This document shows positions 1-7,506 of a stretch of DNA of 32,132 nucleotides, in pieces (positions within the stretch are counted from its first letter, which is position 1; each line of letters begins with the position of its first letter). The stretch is from JAVBNA01 sp031551875. GTDB lineage: Bacteria > Bacillota > Clostridia > Oscillospirales > Acutalibacteraceae. The stretch covers positions 1 through 32,132 of the forward strand of contig JAVBNA010000031.1 of assembly GCA_031551875.1 (NCBI GenBank), given 5' to 3'. Under the pieces are notes generated by a model. The model made no database searches. It saw only the letters and a program-made list of their open reading frames with translations, and had not been told where the DNA came from. Position numbers and translations under genes: made by a program.

Positions 1-25
1 GCTCACTGCTATAAAACAAATCTTT

Positions 26-65
26 ACCCCCCCGCGGGGGGTCGCTGCCCGCCCCCCCCCCCCCC
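26..65. repeat. G/C palindrome followed by a 14-base C run
   Basis: Positions 26-42 form an almost perfect palindrome (A, seven C, GC, six G, T), and 52-65 is a run of 14 C. Both lie just past the end of the ABC ATPase gene. On the minus strand the palindrome could fold as a very GC-rich hairpin and act as a terminator, but no clean U tract follows it. Homopolymers this long are also prone to sequencing error, so the exact length should not be trusted. Confidence 0.5.
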
Positions 66-81
66 ACCGCCGCGTTTTTTG

Positions 82-786
82 TTACGCAATCACTTCCTGC
101 GCGGCACGCACCTTGTCCGACACGATGACGCCGTCCTGAATGCGGATGACGCGCTCAGCCTCGCCCGCGATGTCCCGGTCGTGGGTGATCAGTAATATTG
201 TTTTGCCTTCGCGGTGCAAATCGTGCAGCAGGGACATGATCTCGGCGCCCGACCGGGTGTCCAGGTTGCCGGTGGGCTCGTCGGCGAGAATGATGGGCGG
301 CCGGGCGGCGACGGCGCGGGCGATTGCGACGCGCTGTTGCTGCCCGCCTGACATTTCGGTCGGTCGGTGAGAGACACGGTCGTGAAGCCCGACCCGCTTC
401 AGCGCCTCCATACACAGCTCCTTTCGCTCCTCGCGCGGCATTCCGCGGTAGATGAGAGGCAGCTCGACGTTTTCCAGTGCGGTCATACTCGGAATCAGGT
501 TAAAGCCCTGAAAGACAAACCCGATTTGTAGGTTGCGGATCATAGACAGGTGGTTGTCGCTCATTTCGGCGACATTGTCCCCATCGAGGTAATATTCTCC
601 TGATGTGGGCGTGTCCAGACAGCCCAGCAGGTTCATAAGCGTAGATTTGCCCGAGCCGGACGGCCCGATAATGGCCAAAAACTCTCCCGGAAGCACGCGC
701 AGGGAGATGCCGTCCAGTGCGCGCACCTCATTTTCCCCGCCATTGTAAATTTTCACCATGTTTTTTATATCGATCAGGGGATTCAT
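82..786 (-). CDS. ABC transporter ATP-binding protein, MacB/LolD type
   Basis: This 234-residue protein is a complete ABC ATPase. It has a Walker A motif (GPSGSGKST, about residues 41-49), a Q-loop region (FVFQGFNL), the signature SGGQQQR, Walker B (IILADEPTGNLD) and the switch histidine in LLITHD. The ADEPTGNLDTRSG sequence and the overall length are typical of the MacB/LolD/FtsE-like group, which energises FtsX-type permeases in peptide, lipoprotein or antibiotic export. The ATG has a good ribosome binding site (AGGAGAAAGG) just upstream. No permease partner lies in the window; it would be expected downstream, beyond position 1, although a GC-rich palindrome and C run separate the gene from the window edge. 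Substrate cannot be told. The upstream neighbour, spoVAC, is divergent, and I saw no convincing promoter for the ATPase gene in the shared region. Confidence 0.9.
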   Translation of the reverse strand: MNPLIDIKNMVKIYNGGENEVRALDGISLRVLPGEFLAIIGPSGSGKSTLMNLLGCLDTPTSGEYYLDGDNVAEMSDNHLSMIRNLQIGFVFQGFNLIPSMTALENVELPLIYRGMPREERKELCMEALKRVGLHDRVSHRPTEMSGGQQQRVAIARAVAARPPIILADEPTGNLDTRSGAEIMSLLHDLHREGKTILLITHDRDIAGEAERVIRIQDGVIVSDKVRAAQEVIA

Positions 787-823
787 GCACCTTTCTCCTC
801 TAAAACTCTAATTTTCATCCATA

Positions 824-853
824 GTATGTCCGTCAAAATCTACATTCATACCA
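824..853 (+). promoter_or_regulatory. Candidate sigma-G promoter for spoVAC-spoVAD
   Basis: GTATG at 824-828 fits the sigma-G -35 consensus GHATR exactly. CATACCA at 847-853 matches 6 of 7 positions of the -10 consensus CATNHTA, and the spacer is 18 bases as expected. The spoVA operon is a forespore sigma-G target in Bacillus and Clostridioides, so the placement makes sense. It predicts a leader of roughly 100 bases. The match was found by eye and is not proof. Confidence 0.45.
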
Positions 854-958
854 TAAAAATCCCTCGGCTGGGAGAAAGATTTGTCAGTTCTCAAACTTTC
901 TGACCGGTATACTTGGAAAGGGTACGGGAAACACTGATACGGAAAGGATGTGCAGTAC

Positions 959-1405
959 ATGAAAATGACACCGCAGGAATATAGTGCACTGGCAGATAGG
1001 GTATCCCCGCCTACAAAACACGTTCAAAATCTGGTTTGGGCGTTTTTGGTCGGCGGTATCATCTGTACGATTGGAGAGGTGCTGTTTCAGTGCTATTCGT
1101 CGGCGGGGCTTCCCGAGCTGGAAGCACGCAGCGCCGCGTCAATCACACTGGTTGCGGCCAGCGCTCTGCTGACCGGGCTTAATATATATGGTAAGATTGC
1201 CAAATTTGCCGGCGCTGGCACGGTTGTACCCATCACCGGATTTGCCAACGCGGTCGTTTCGCCGGCCATTGAGTTCAAAAGCGAGGGACACGTCATGGGC
1301 ATCGGCGCCAAAATGTTTTCCATCGCCGGCCCGGTCATCGTATTCGGCGTCACCACGTCGGTGGTCTACGGCCTTGTGCTGTGGGTATTCCGGCTGTTTG
1401 CCTGA
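959..1405 (+). CDS. spoVAC: Stage V sporulation protein AC (SpoVAC)
   Basis: The 148-residue integral membrane protein matches SpoVAC. It has several hydrophobic segments and the family stretch around IAKFAGAGTVVPITGFANAV followed by SPAIEFKSEG. In spore formers SpoVAC sits in the spore inner membrane as a mechanosensitive channel component that moves Ca-dipicolinate into the forespore and releases it at germination. I chose the ATG at 959, preceded by AAAGGATG; a GTG at 950 is in frame but would overlap the ribosome binding site. spoVAD follows 14 bases after the stop, so the two are co-transcribed. The candidate sigma-G promoter lies about 110-135 bases upstream. Confidence 0.92.
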   Translation: MKMTPQEYSALADRVSPPTKHVQNLVWAFLVGGIICTIGEVLFQCYSSAGLPELEARSAASITLVAASALLTGLNIYGKIAKFAGAGTVVPITGFANAVVSPAIEFKSEGHVMGIGAKMFSIAGPVIVFGVTTSVVYGLVLWVFRLFA

Positions 1406-1419
1406 AAGGGGGAGGCGGG

Positions 1420-2430
1420 ATGGCACAGAGAATCGGACAGTACACCCTGCGGCTGGACACAAAGCCTGCCATTTTGGGGCATGCGGCGGTCGTGGGCAAA
1501 AAGGAGGGGGAAGGCCCCCTCAAGCGCAGCTTTGACCATATATACGAGGACACGCTCCTAGGACAGCTCTCGTGGGAAAAGGCAGAGAGCCAGCTGCAAA
1601 ATGACGCGATCACGCGTGCGCTGGAGTGCGCCAAGCTGCCGGCCGGAGACCTGCAATACGTGTTTGCGGGCGATCTGCTCAACCAGTGCGTCAGCTCTAC
1701 CTTTGCCATGAGGTCGTTCGAGGTGCCCTTCCTCGGGCAGTACGGCGCCTGCTCCACCATGGCGCAGACGCTCTCCATGGCCTCCATTTTTGTGGAAACC
1801 GGCGTGGCGGAGCGGTGCGCCGCGGTCACATCCTCCCATTTCTGTTCGGCCGAGCGGCAGTTCCGCTTCCCGCTGGAATACGGCGGACAGCGCGCGCCGA
1901 CGGCGCAGTGGACAGCAACCGGTTCGGGCGCACTGATCGTCGGCGCGGGGGAAGGGCTTCCCTTTGTGGACTGCGTAACTATTGGGCGGATCGTCGATTT
2001 TGAGATCAAGGACGCCAACAACATGGGGGCGGCAATGGCGCCGGCCTGCTGTGACACAATTGTCAATTTTTTCAGCGACACAAAAGAGGACCCCCAAAGC
2101 TTTGATATGATTTTGACCGGTGACCTCGGGCAGGTGGGCACAGACCTGCTGCTTACCCTGCTCGAGCGGGAGGGCCTGGATCTCAGAGACCGGCACACCG
2201 ACTGCGGGCTGCTCATCTTCGACATGAACGACCGCGAGGTCAACGCGGGCGGTTCGGGGTGCGGCTGCTCGGCGGCGGTGCTGTGCTCGCACATCATGCA
2301 GAAAATGAAGGCGCACGAGCTGAAAAACATCCTTTTCATCGGCACCGGCGCCATGATGTCCACCACCTCCTCCCAGCAGGGAGAAAGCATCCCGGGCGTT
2401 GCACATCTTGTTAAGCTCTGTATAGAGTAG
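1420..2430 (+). CDS. spoVAD: Stage V sporulation protein AD (SpoVAD)
   Basis: The 336-residue soluble protein is SpoVAD, which has a thiolase-like fold and binds dipicolinic acid directly for its uptake into the forespore. Recognisable parts are the N-terminal GQYTLRLDTKPAILGHAAVVG, a GACSTMAQ segment resembling the thiolase active-site region, and the C-terminal GTGAMMSTTSSQQGESIPG. The ATG at 1420 is chosen because AAGGGGGAGG lies directly before it; the in-frame ATG at 1381 lies inside spoVAC. A strong terminator follows at 2438-2475. In most Clostridia the next gene is spoVAE; here the operon stops after spoVAD. Confidence 0.94.
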   Translation: MAQRIGQYTLRLDTKPAILGHAAVVGKKEGEGPLKRSFDHIYEDTLLGQLSWEKAESQLQNDAITRALECAKLPAGDLQYVFAGDLLNQCVSSTFAMRSFEVPFLGQYGACSTMAQTLSMASIFVETGVAERCAAVTSSHFCSAERQFRFPLEYGGQRAPTAQWTATGSGALIVGAGEGLPFVDCVTIGRIVDFEIKDANNMGAAMAPACCDTIVNFFSDTKEDPQSFDMILTGDLGQVGTDLLLTLLEREGLDLRDRHTDCGLLIFDMNDREVNAGGSGCGCSAAVLCSHIMQKMKAHELKNILFIGTGAMMSTTSSQQGESIPGVAHLVKLCIE

Positions 2431-2437
2431 CATTCTC

Positions 2438-2475
2438 AGGAGGGACGGAAAACATCCGTCCCTCCTTCTATTTTG
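2438..2475 (+). terminator. Rho-independent terminator after spoVAD
   Basis: A perfect 12-base stem (AGGAGGGACGGA with TCCGTCCCTCCT), a short AAACA-type loop and a T-rich tail (TTCTATTTT) start 8 bases after the spoVAD stop. It closes the spoVAC-spoVAD unit. Confidence 0.88.
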
Positions 2476-2512
2476 TCCGCCTGCCGCATAGGATGAAAAT
2501 AATGAATATTTT

Positions 2513-3652
2513 ATGCTGAAAAGGCGGGTGGTTGCCATATTTTTGCTGATTCAAAAGCGTACTGCGATCCGCATCATGACCGGTATTATTTTTGTGCTGA
2601 TCCTGCTGGTGGGGATTATCACCTTTACTCGGCCTCCCTCCCAGCCTGTGCAGAACTTGGTCTCTGCGCAGGAGGATACCTCGTCGGATGATACCTCATC
2701 GGAAGAAGAGAAATATATCAAATGGATCGACTTCAATGTCCCCTACGGTGCGCTCAAAAAGGCCATGGATCTTGACATCAAGTCCCATCAGGAAAACGCC
2801 GAGGAGCCCTATGACTGGATCAAAATCCTGGCCTATCTCGCCTCTAAGTACGGCAATAAGTTTTCTTTGTATAAGGGCAAGGACATCGACGCATTGATCG
2901 GGCGTCTGGATGCGGGGGAGAGCATGGAGCAGATCACCGAGAAAATGCAGTACTATGGCCACTATGTCGAGTGTTATACCGCGATCCTGGGCGGCTTTCT
3001 GGGGGAGTATTCGGTGCAGGTGCCCGACGGGGAGGACAGGTTGAAGTGGGAGGAGAAGTACGGGCTGCGGGTTTTTTCTCCGCTCGCGAAAAATTACTCC
3101 TTCAGCCATTTCGACGACTTCGGCAACGGCCGCAGCTACGGATATAAGCGCAAGCACCTGGGACATGACCTGATGGCGTCGGTGGGGGTGCCCATCATCG
3201 CGGTGGAAACCGGTATCATCGAAGAGATGGGCTGGAATCAGTACGGAGGCTGGCGGGTGGGAATCCGCAGCCTTGACGGACGGCGGTATTATTACTACGC
3301 CCACATGCGTCAGAAGCACCCCTACCATTTGGAGCGCAAGGTGGGCGACCAGGTGATGGCGGGTGACGTGATCGGCTATTTGGGGCGCACAGGATACAGC
3401 ACCAAGGAGGGTGCCAATAATGTGACTCAATATCACCTTCACCTTGGCTTGGAGATTATTTTCCACCCCTCCCAAAAGGATGGCTACAACCAGATTTGGG
3501 TGGATCTGTACGCCATCACCAAGCTGCTTCAGGAAAACCGCTCACAAACCCTCAAGGACGAGGAAACCAAGGATTATAACCGCGTATACAGCTTCCGCAT
3601 TGAGGATCAGCCCACGTGGACACTCCCGTCCGCCATCTCGAAAATCGAATAA
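2513..3652 (+). CDS. Membrane-anchored M23 family metallopeptidase
   Basis: The 379-residue protein has one N-terminal membrane segment (about residues 22-40, IMTGIIFVLILLVGIITF), a Ser/Asp/Glu-rich linker, a middle region of unknown type and a C-terminal LytM/M23 domain. The zinc and catalytic residues all look present: HxxxD at about 215-219 (HLGHD), the AHM histidine, and HLH at about 308-310. M23 enzymes cut peptide cross-links in peptidoglycan; the domain should lie outside the membrane or in the intermembrane space of the forespore. Its position after spoVAD invites a sporulation role such as SpoIIQ-like, but I see nothing that proves it. The start is uncertain: no good ribosome binding site precedes the ATG at 2513, and a GTG (2528) or TTG (2543) a little downstream is possible. 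It ends in a terminator hairpin. Confidence 0.85.
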   Translation: MLKRRVVAIFLLIQKRTAIRIMTGIIFVLILLVGIITFTRPPSQPVQNLVSAQEDTSSDDTSSEEEKYIKWIDFNVPYGALKKAMDLDIKSHQENAEEPYDWIKILAYLASKYGNKFSLYKGKDIDALIGRLDAGESMEQITEKMQYYGHYVECYTAILGGFLGEYSVQVPDGEDRLKWEEKYGLRVFSPLAKNYSFSHFDDFGNGRSYGYKRKHLGHDLMASVGVPIIAVETGIIEEMGWNQYGGWRVGIRSLDGRRYYYYAHMRQKHPYHLERKVGDQVMAGDVIGYLGRTGYSTKEGANNVTQYHLHLGLEIIFHPSQKDGYNQIWVDLYAITKLLQENRSQTLKDEETKDYNRVYSFRIEDQPTWTLPSAISKIE

Positions 3653-3693
3653 ATTCGGCCCGGGCTTTGAAACAAAAAGCGCCGGGCCGAATT
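3652..3693 (+). terminator. Hairpin after the M23 peptidase gene
   Basis: A 12-base perfect inverted repeat (AATTCGGCCCGG with CCGGGCCGAATT) encloses an A-rich loop and begins at the stop codon. The T tail is weak, so it may be a terminator or an mRNA-stabilising end. Confidence 0.65.
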
Positions 3694-3717
3694 CTAATAA
3701 ACAACAATTAATTTGGA

Positions 3718-3779
3718 AATATTTACGTGCAACATGCATAATCAGAGGAAAAATATTACAATTTGGTTGCGTAAATATT
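3718..3779. repeat. Long inverted repeat in the leader region of the RCC1 gene
   Basis: AATATTTACG-TG-CAAC at 3718-3733 is mirrored by GTTGCGTAAATATT at 3766-3779, with a two-base bulge. The arms are separated by about 32 AT-rich bases. The repeat lies upstream of the candidate promoter at 3814-3842, so a binding site or DNA structure is more likely than an RNA leader element. Function unknown. Confidence 0.5.
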
Positions 3780-3813
3780 ACAAAACTGAGACAATTAAAT
3801 TGCTGAAAAGATA

Positions 3814-3842
3814 GTGCATTTTTAGAAAAAGTGTGGTAATAT
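3814..3842 (+). promoter_or_regulatory. Candidate sigma-A promoter with extended -10 for the RCC1 gene
   Basis: TAATAT at 3837-3842 is preceded by TGG, an extended -10 motif. The -35 (GTGCAT or TGCATT, 16-17 bases upstream) is poor. Transcription from here would give a leader of about 65 bases containing a short open frame at 3871-3891. Confidence 0.4.
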
Positions 3843-3870
3843 ACAGCAAAAGGAGGAAACCGGAGAAACA

Positions 3871-3891
3871 ATGTATATGAAAACAGTTTAA
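3871..3891 (+). other. Possible six-codon leader ORF upstream of the RCC1 gene
   Basis: An ATG at 3871 opens a six-codon frame (MYMKTV) ending in TAA at 3889-3891. It lies 14 bases after an AGGAGG at 3851-3856 and 24 bases before the real start. It has its own ribosome binding site, although the spacing is long. It could be a translated leader peptide or chance. Confidence 0.25.
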
Positions 3892-3915
3892 GATGAGAAA
3901 ATGGAGGGCTACTCA

Positions 3916-6900
3916 ATGAAAAGAAAACTTGTATCCCTGGCGCTTGCTTTGTGCATCGTCGCGTCGCTGCTGTGTGCGGGATCCTTCTCCCTGTCGGCGA
4001 GCGCGTACGCACCCACACTGAAAACAGAAACACTTTCGGCGGGCTTGGCGCATTCCGTGGCGATCAAGTCGGACGGCTCGCTGTGGGCCTGGGGCGACAA
4101 TGAGTTCGGCCAGCTGGGCAACAACACGAAAAAAGAGAGTCTTGTGCCAATCCAGGTGATGACAGACGTTGTTTCAGTTTCGGCCGGCGGTGCCCACACC
4201 CTGGCGATCAAGAAGGACGGCTCGCTGTGGGCCTGGGGCGACAATTCATACGGTCAGCTGGGTGACGGCACGATTATTGAGCGTCTGAAGCCGGTCAAGA
4301 TCATGGACGGCGTGGTTTGTGCTTCGGCAGGCTTAGACCATTCGGTCGTTGTGAAAAAGGACGGAACGGTTTGGGCCTGGGGCAGCAATGAAGCCGGACA
4401 GCTGGGAATCGAGGATCCTTGGTATTATCCTGACGAGGACGAAGACGATTGGTACAGCAGCATGGATTTTGCGAGCCTTATGAAAAGATTTGAAGAGCCT
4501 GTAAAGGCCAAAAAATCCCTCAGGGGTTCAGCCAAAAACAATGCGATAAGCTCAGGGATGTCCTCATACATAACAAGCTCTGAGTATGATCCCGACGATG
4601 AATATCCCGATTACCCCGAGGTCGACACAACCATCCCCAATCAGGCGATGATTGATAATGTATCCTCGGTTTCGGCAGGCCTGGAATACACCCTGGCGCT
4701 CAAAAAGGACGGCACGGTATGGGGCTGGGGTGCCAATGTTTATGGCACACTGGGCTTTAATCCCGATGAAGGTGACGGCTATGACGACGGTTATATGGTG
4801 TACATGCCTAAGGCGATCCCTGGTATGACCAACGTGGCGGCAATTTCGGCCGGCTATATGCACGCAATGGCGGTGCTTGCCGACGGTTCACTGTGGGGCT
4901 GGGGCACCAATAACTTTAACCAGCTCGGCTTAGGGCAGATGTATGAGGAATACTATGCGCCCACCAAGGTGATCGACGCGGGCGTCAGCAGCGTTTCGGC
5001 GGGTTTGTTCAGCACCCAGGCGATCAAGACCGACGGCACGCTGTGGGGCTGGGGCGACAACAACAATGATCCTTATTATGAGCAGACCGCCCCTGTGGGC
5101 GACGGCACCAGCAAAATGCGCAGCCGCCCGGTCAAGGTGATGAGCGATGCGGCCGGTGTGACTGTTGGCTTGTACCATACAATCGCCGTCAAGGCGGACG
5201 GAAGCCTGTGGTCCTGGGGTATCAACTCAAACGGCCAGCTGGGAGATGGCTCTCAAATCATGCGGTCTGCACCGGTGGAGATCAGCAATGAGTTTGCCGG
5301 CATTCAGTCCGGTGTTGGGTTTGCGGTTGGACTCAAGGCGGACGGTTCGCTGTGGTCTTGGGGCACCAATGCCTATGGCCAGATGGGCAACGACACGAAG
5401 GTCGGAAGCCCCTCGCCCGTACATGTTATGGACGATATCGTTTCCTATTCCGTGGGCGTTCAGCATGTTATGGCGATCGACAAGGACGGCAACCTGTGGG
5501 GTTGGGGACGCAACGACGGAGGCCAGCTCGGCCTCGGCGAGGAATATTGGAAAAACGCCACCACACCGCAAAAGATTACCACTGACGTGAGAGCGGCCGC
5601 GGCCGGCGGATCCCATACGCTGTTTGTCAAGAACGACGGCTCTCTCTGGGCGTGCGGCGCCAACGAGGAAGGACAACTTGGTAACCGTTCTCGCGAGGAC
5701 AGCGCTGTGCCGGTCAAGATCATAAACAGCGGAATTGTCTCTGTGGCGGCCGGCGTTGTTCACTCGATGGCGGTTGACAGCAACGGCGCGCTGTGGGTGT
5801 GGGGCGGCAACTACTCAGCCCAACTGGGTGACGAAGGATCCTATCGAAGCCGTCTGTACCCGATCAAGCTGATTGACCAGGGCGTCAAGTCCGCGTATGC
5901 ATTCTATGACCGCTCCTTTGCCATTTTGAACGATGACAGCCTGTGGGGCTGGGGCGACAACAGCTCTGGCGCACTTGGCCTCAACGACGATATGGAGGTC
6001 ATCGAACCCACCATGGTCATGGAAAATGTTGCGAGTGTTTCCTCCGGCATGTACCATGGCTTCGCGGTGGACAAGAACGGCGCGCTGTGGGCGTGGGGCA
6101 ACAATATGTACGGTCAGGTCGGCGTCGGCAGTCTCAAAAATGAATACTATTACGAGCCGATCAAGATCATGAATGAAAATGTCCTGTCTGCCTGCGCAGG
6201 CTATGCCACCTCCTACGCGCTTACGTCCAACGGTAAAATGTGGGCGTGGGGCGACAATGAGAACGGCGAATTTGGCAACGGCACAACGGGTGTCCGCACA
6301 TCACCCGGTCAGATCAGCGACGGCTATATGATCCCCGGCGCTTTCGTGGTTCCCGCGGTGACCAAGCTTGCATGGAAAACCGAACCCACCAAGAAAGAGT
6401 ACAATTACGGGGATGCCCTGAGTGTGGCGGGCGGCCGGTTTATTGCCACCTACAACACGGGCGCGACCCAGGAGGTCGTCCTCACGGCGGCCATGTGCTC
6501 GGGCTACAAAGCCACGACCGTGGGCGCACAGACGGTCAAGGTGACCTATGAAAAGCAGACGCTGACCTTCCAAGTGAATGTTACGGCGGTGCTGCCGACC
6601 AAGATTGCCCTGAACGAAACCACGCTCTTGCTCTACGGCGGCCAGAGCTCTACGCTGAAGCCCACCTTCACGCCGGCAAACCCGTCGGACAAAACTCTCA
6701 CCTGGAGTTCCTCCGACAACGCTGTGGCGACTGTTTCGGGCGGAAAAGTGACGGCAAAGGCGCCGGGTAAAGCGGTGATCACGGTCAAAACGGTCAACGG
6801 AAAAGCCGCGACCTGCACAGTCACGGTGTATAACTATGTGACACTGCGCGTGGGTTGTACGAAGGCCATTCAGAACGGCGTCAGAACCAAAATTGACGAC

Positions 6901-7284
6901 GCCGGTACCAAGCCGCAGACGGTCAAAGGAAAGACCATGCTGCCCGTCCGCTTTGCTTCGGAAAAAATGGGCGCAGGTGTGTCCTACAAGAGCGACAAGG
7001 ATCCCATTGTCATCACGTACGGGGGCACCCGTGTGGAGTTTAAGCTCAATTCCACGACGATGAAGGTAATTACGGGTCAAAATATCGCGACGGTCACGCT
7101 GGATGTCGCGGCACAGAAAATCGGCGGAAAAACCTACATTCCGCTGCGCGCGATCGGTAAAGCGCTCGGGTTTGACGTGTACTATCACGACACAACCAAG
7201 ATCATTGTGATCGGCAGCATGAAAATGAGTGAAGAAGTCAAAATCCTCCGGGTTGCTGAGGGCGCTGGCTACATCAATTCCTAG
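3916..7284 (+). CDS. Secreted RCC1-repeat beta-propeller protein with Ig-like and copper amine oxidase N-terminal-like domains
   Basis: The 1122-residue protein starts at the ATG at 3916 (GGAGG 9 bases before); an in-frame ATG at 3901 precedes that site. A signal peptide (cleavage near SASA, residue 30) is followed by 14 RCC1-type repeats, residues about 35-805, each built around DGSLWAWGDNxxGQLG. An acidic, serine-containing insertion (about residues 170-240) lies between repeats 3 and 4. Then come an Ig-like bacterial domain (about 812-890), a Big_2 domain (about 893-973, TWSSSDNAVATVSGGKVTA) and a domain like the copper amine oxidase N-terminal 'stalk' domain (about 975-1105, LPVRFASE and IPLRAIGKALGFDV). 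Fourteen repeats would make two seven-bladed propellers. RCC1-like bacterial proteins are generally extracellular binding or adhesion proteins; ligand unknown. No cell-wall anchor or membrane segment is seen at the C-terminus, and there is no cohesin or dockerin. Codon use matches its neighbours. Confidence 0.88.
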   Translation: MKRKLVSLALALCIVASLLCAGSFSLSASAYAPTLKTETLSAGLAHSVAIKSDGSLWAWGDNEFGQLGNNTKKESLVPIQVMTDVVSVSAGGAHTLAIKKDGSLWAWGDNSYGQLGDGTIIERLKPVKIMDGVVCASAGLDHSVVVKKDGTVWAWGSNEAGQLGIEDPWYYPDEDEDDWYSSMDFASLMKRFEEPVKAKKSLRGSAKNNAISSGMSSYITSSEYDPDDEYPDYPEVDTTIPNQAMIDNVSSVSAGLEYTLALKKDGTVWGWGANVYGTLGFNPDEGDGYDDGYMVYMPKAIPGMTNVAAISAGYMHAMAVLADGSLWGWGTNNFNQLGLGQMYEEYYAPTKVIDAGVSSVSAGLFSTQAIKTDGTLWGWGDNNNDPYYEQTAPVGDGTSKMRSRPVKVMSDAAGVTVGLYHTIAVKADGSLWSWGINSNGQLGDGSQIMRSAPVEISNEFAGIQSGVGFAVGLKADGSLWSWGTNAYGQMGNDTKVGSPSPVHVMDDIVSYSVGVQHVMAIDKDGNLWGWGRNDGGQLGLGEEYWKNATTPQKITTDVRAAAAGGSHTLFVKNDGSLWACGANEEGQLGNRSREDSAVPVKIINSGIVSVAAGVVHSMAVDSNGALWVWGGNYSAQLGDEGSYRSRLYPIKLIDQGVKSAYAFYDRSFAILNDDSLWGWGDNSSGALGLNDDMEVIEPTMVMENVASVSSGMYHGFAVDKNGALWAWGNNMYGQVGVGSLKNEYYYEPIKIMNENVLSACAGYATSYALTSNGKMWAWGDNENGEFGNGTTGVRTSPGQISDGYMIPGAFVVPAVTKLAWKTEPTKKEYNYGDALSVAGGRFIATYNTGATQEVVLTAAMCSGYKATTVGAQTVKVTYEKQTLTFQVNVTAVLPTKIALNETTLLLYGGQSSTLKPTFTPANPSDKTLTWSSSDNAVATVSGGKVTAKAPGKAVITVKTVNGKAATCTVTVYNYVTLRVGCTKAIQNGVRTKIDDAGTKPQTVKGKTMLPVRFASEKMGAGVSYKSDKDPIVITYGGTRVEFKLNSTTMKVITGQNIATVTLDVAAQKIGGKTYIPLRAIGKALGFDVYYHDTTKIIVIGSMKMSEEVKILRVAEGAGYINS

Positions 7285-7316
7285 GATCCAGGGAACAAAA
7301 TTCCAATATGAAATTG

Positions 7317-7359
7317 ACCTGTCCGGCACAGTGGAGTACACTGTGCCGGACAGGTTTTT
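7317..7359 (+). terminator. Strong terminator after the RCC1 gene
   Basis: A perfect 17-base stem (ACCTGTCCGGCACAGTG with its complement), a five-base loop and TTTTT. One of the clearest terminators in the window. Confidence 0.93.
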
Positions 7360-7471
7360 CTTGGTATGATTTTCCACATGGATTTGTAGCAAAAATGCAC
7401 AATAACAGCCAAAAATATATTTCTTAACGAGAGGAATGAGAAAATAGGAGATATTTATGAGATAAATGTGC

Positions 7472-7500
7472 CTATCATTTTTGCCCTATTTTGTTATAAT
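7472..7500 (+). promoter_or_regulatory. Sigma-A-like promoter with extended -10 upstream of the galactanase gene
   Basis: TATAAT at 7495-7500 is preceded by TGT (extended -10). The -35, CTATCA at 7472-7477 with 17-base spacing, is weak, as is common for extended -10 promoters. It predicts an untranslated leader of about 300 bases before the ATG at 7806. The remaining bases between 7360 and 7471 are AT-rich and show nothing else I recognise. Confidence 0.5.
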
Positions 7501-7506
7501 GTAAAT

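Noticed and set aside
1350..2390. 346-codon open frame on the minus strand opposite spoVAD
   Set aside because: It is antisense to a clearly recognised gene and its product looks like no protein family; GC-rich codon use of spoVAD leaves this frame open.
2513..3652. Naming the M23 gene spoIIQ
   Set aside because: Domain and anchor fit, but so do many other clostridial M23 proteins, and the neighbourhood (spoVAD) is not the usual spoIIQ locus.
4060..6300. DNA tandem repeats or CRISPR-like array
   Set aside because: The repeated segments are the degenerate codons of RCC1 repeats (about 130-200 bases apart, with indels), not identical repeats with spacers.
6301..7392. 363-codon open frame on the minus strand opposite the RCC1 gene
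   Set aside because: It reads through the complementary strand of a repetitive gene and crosses its terminator; no ribosome binding site or recognisable domain.
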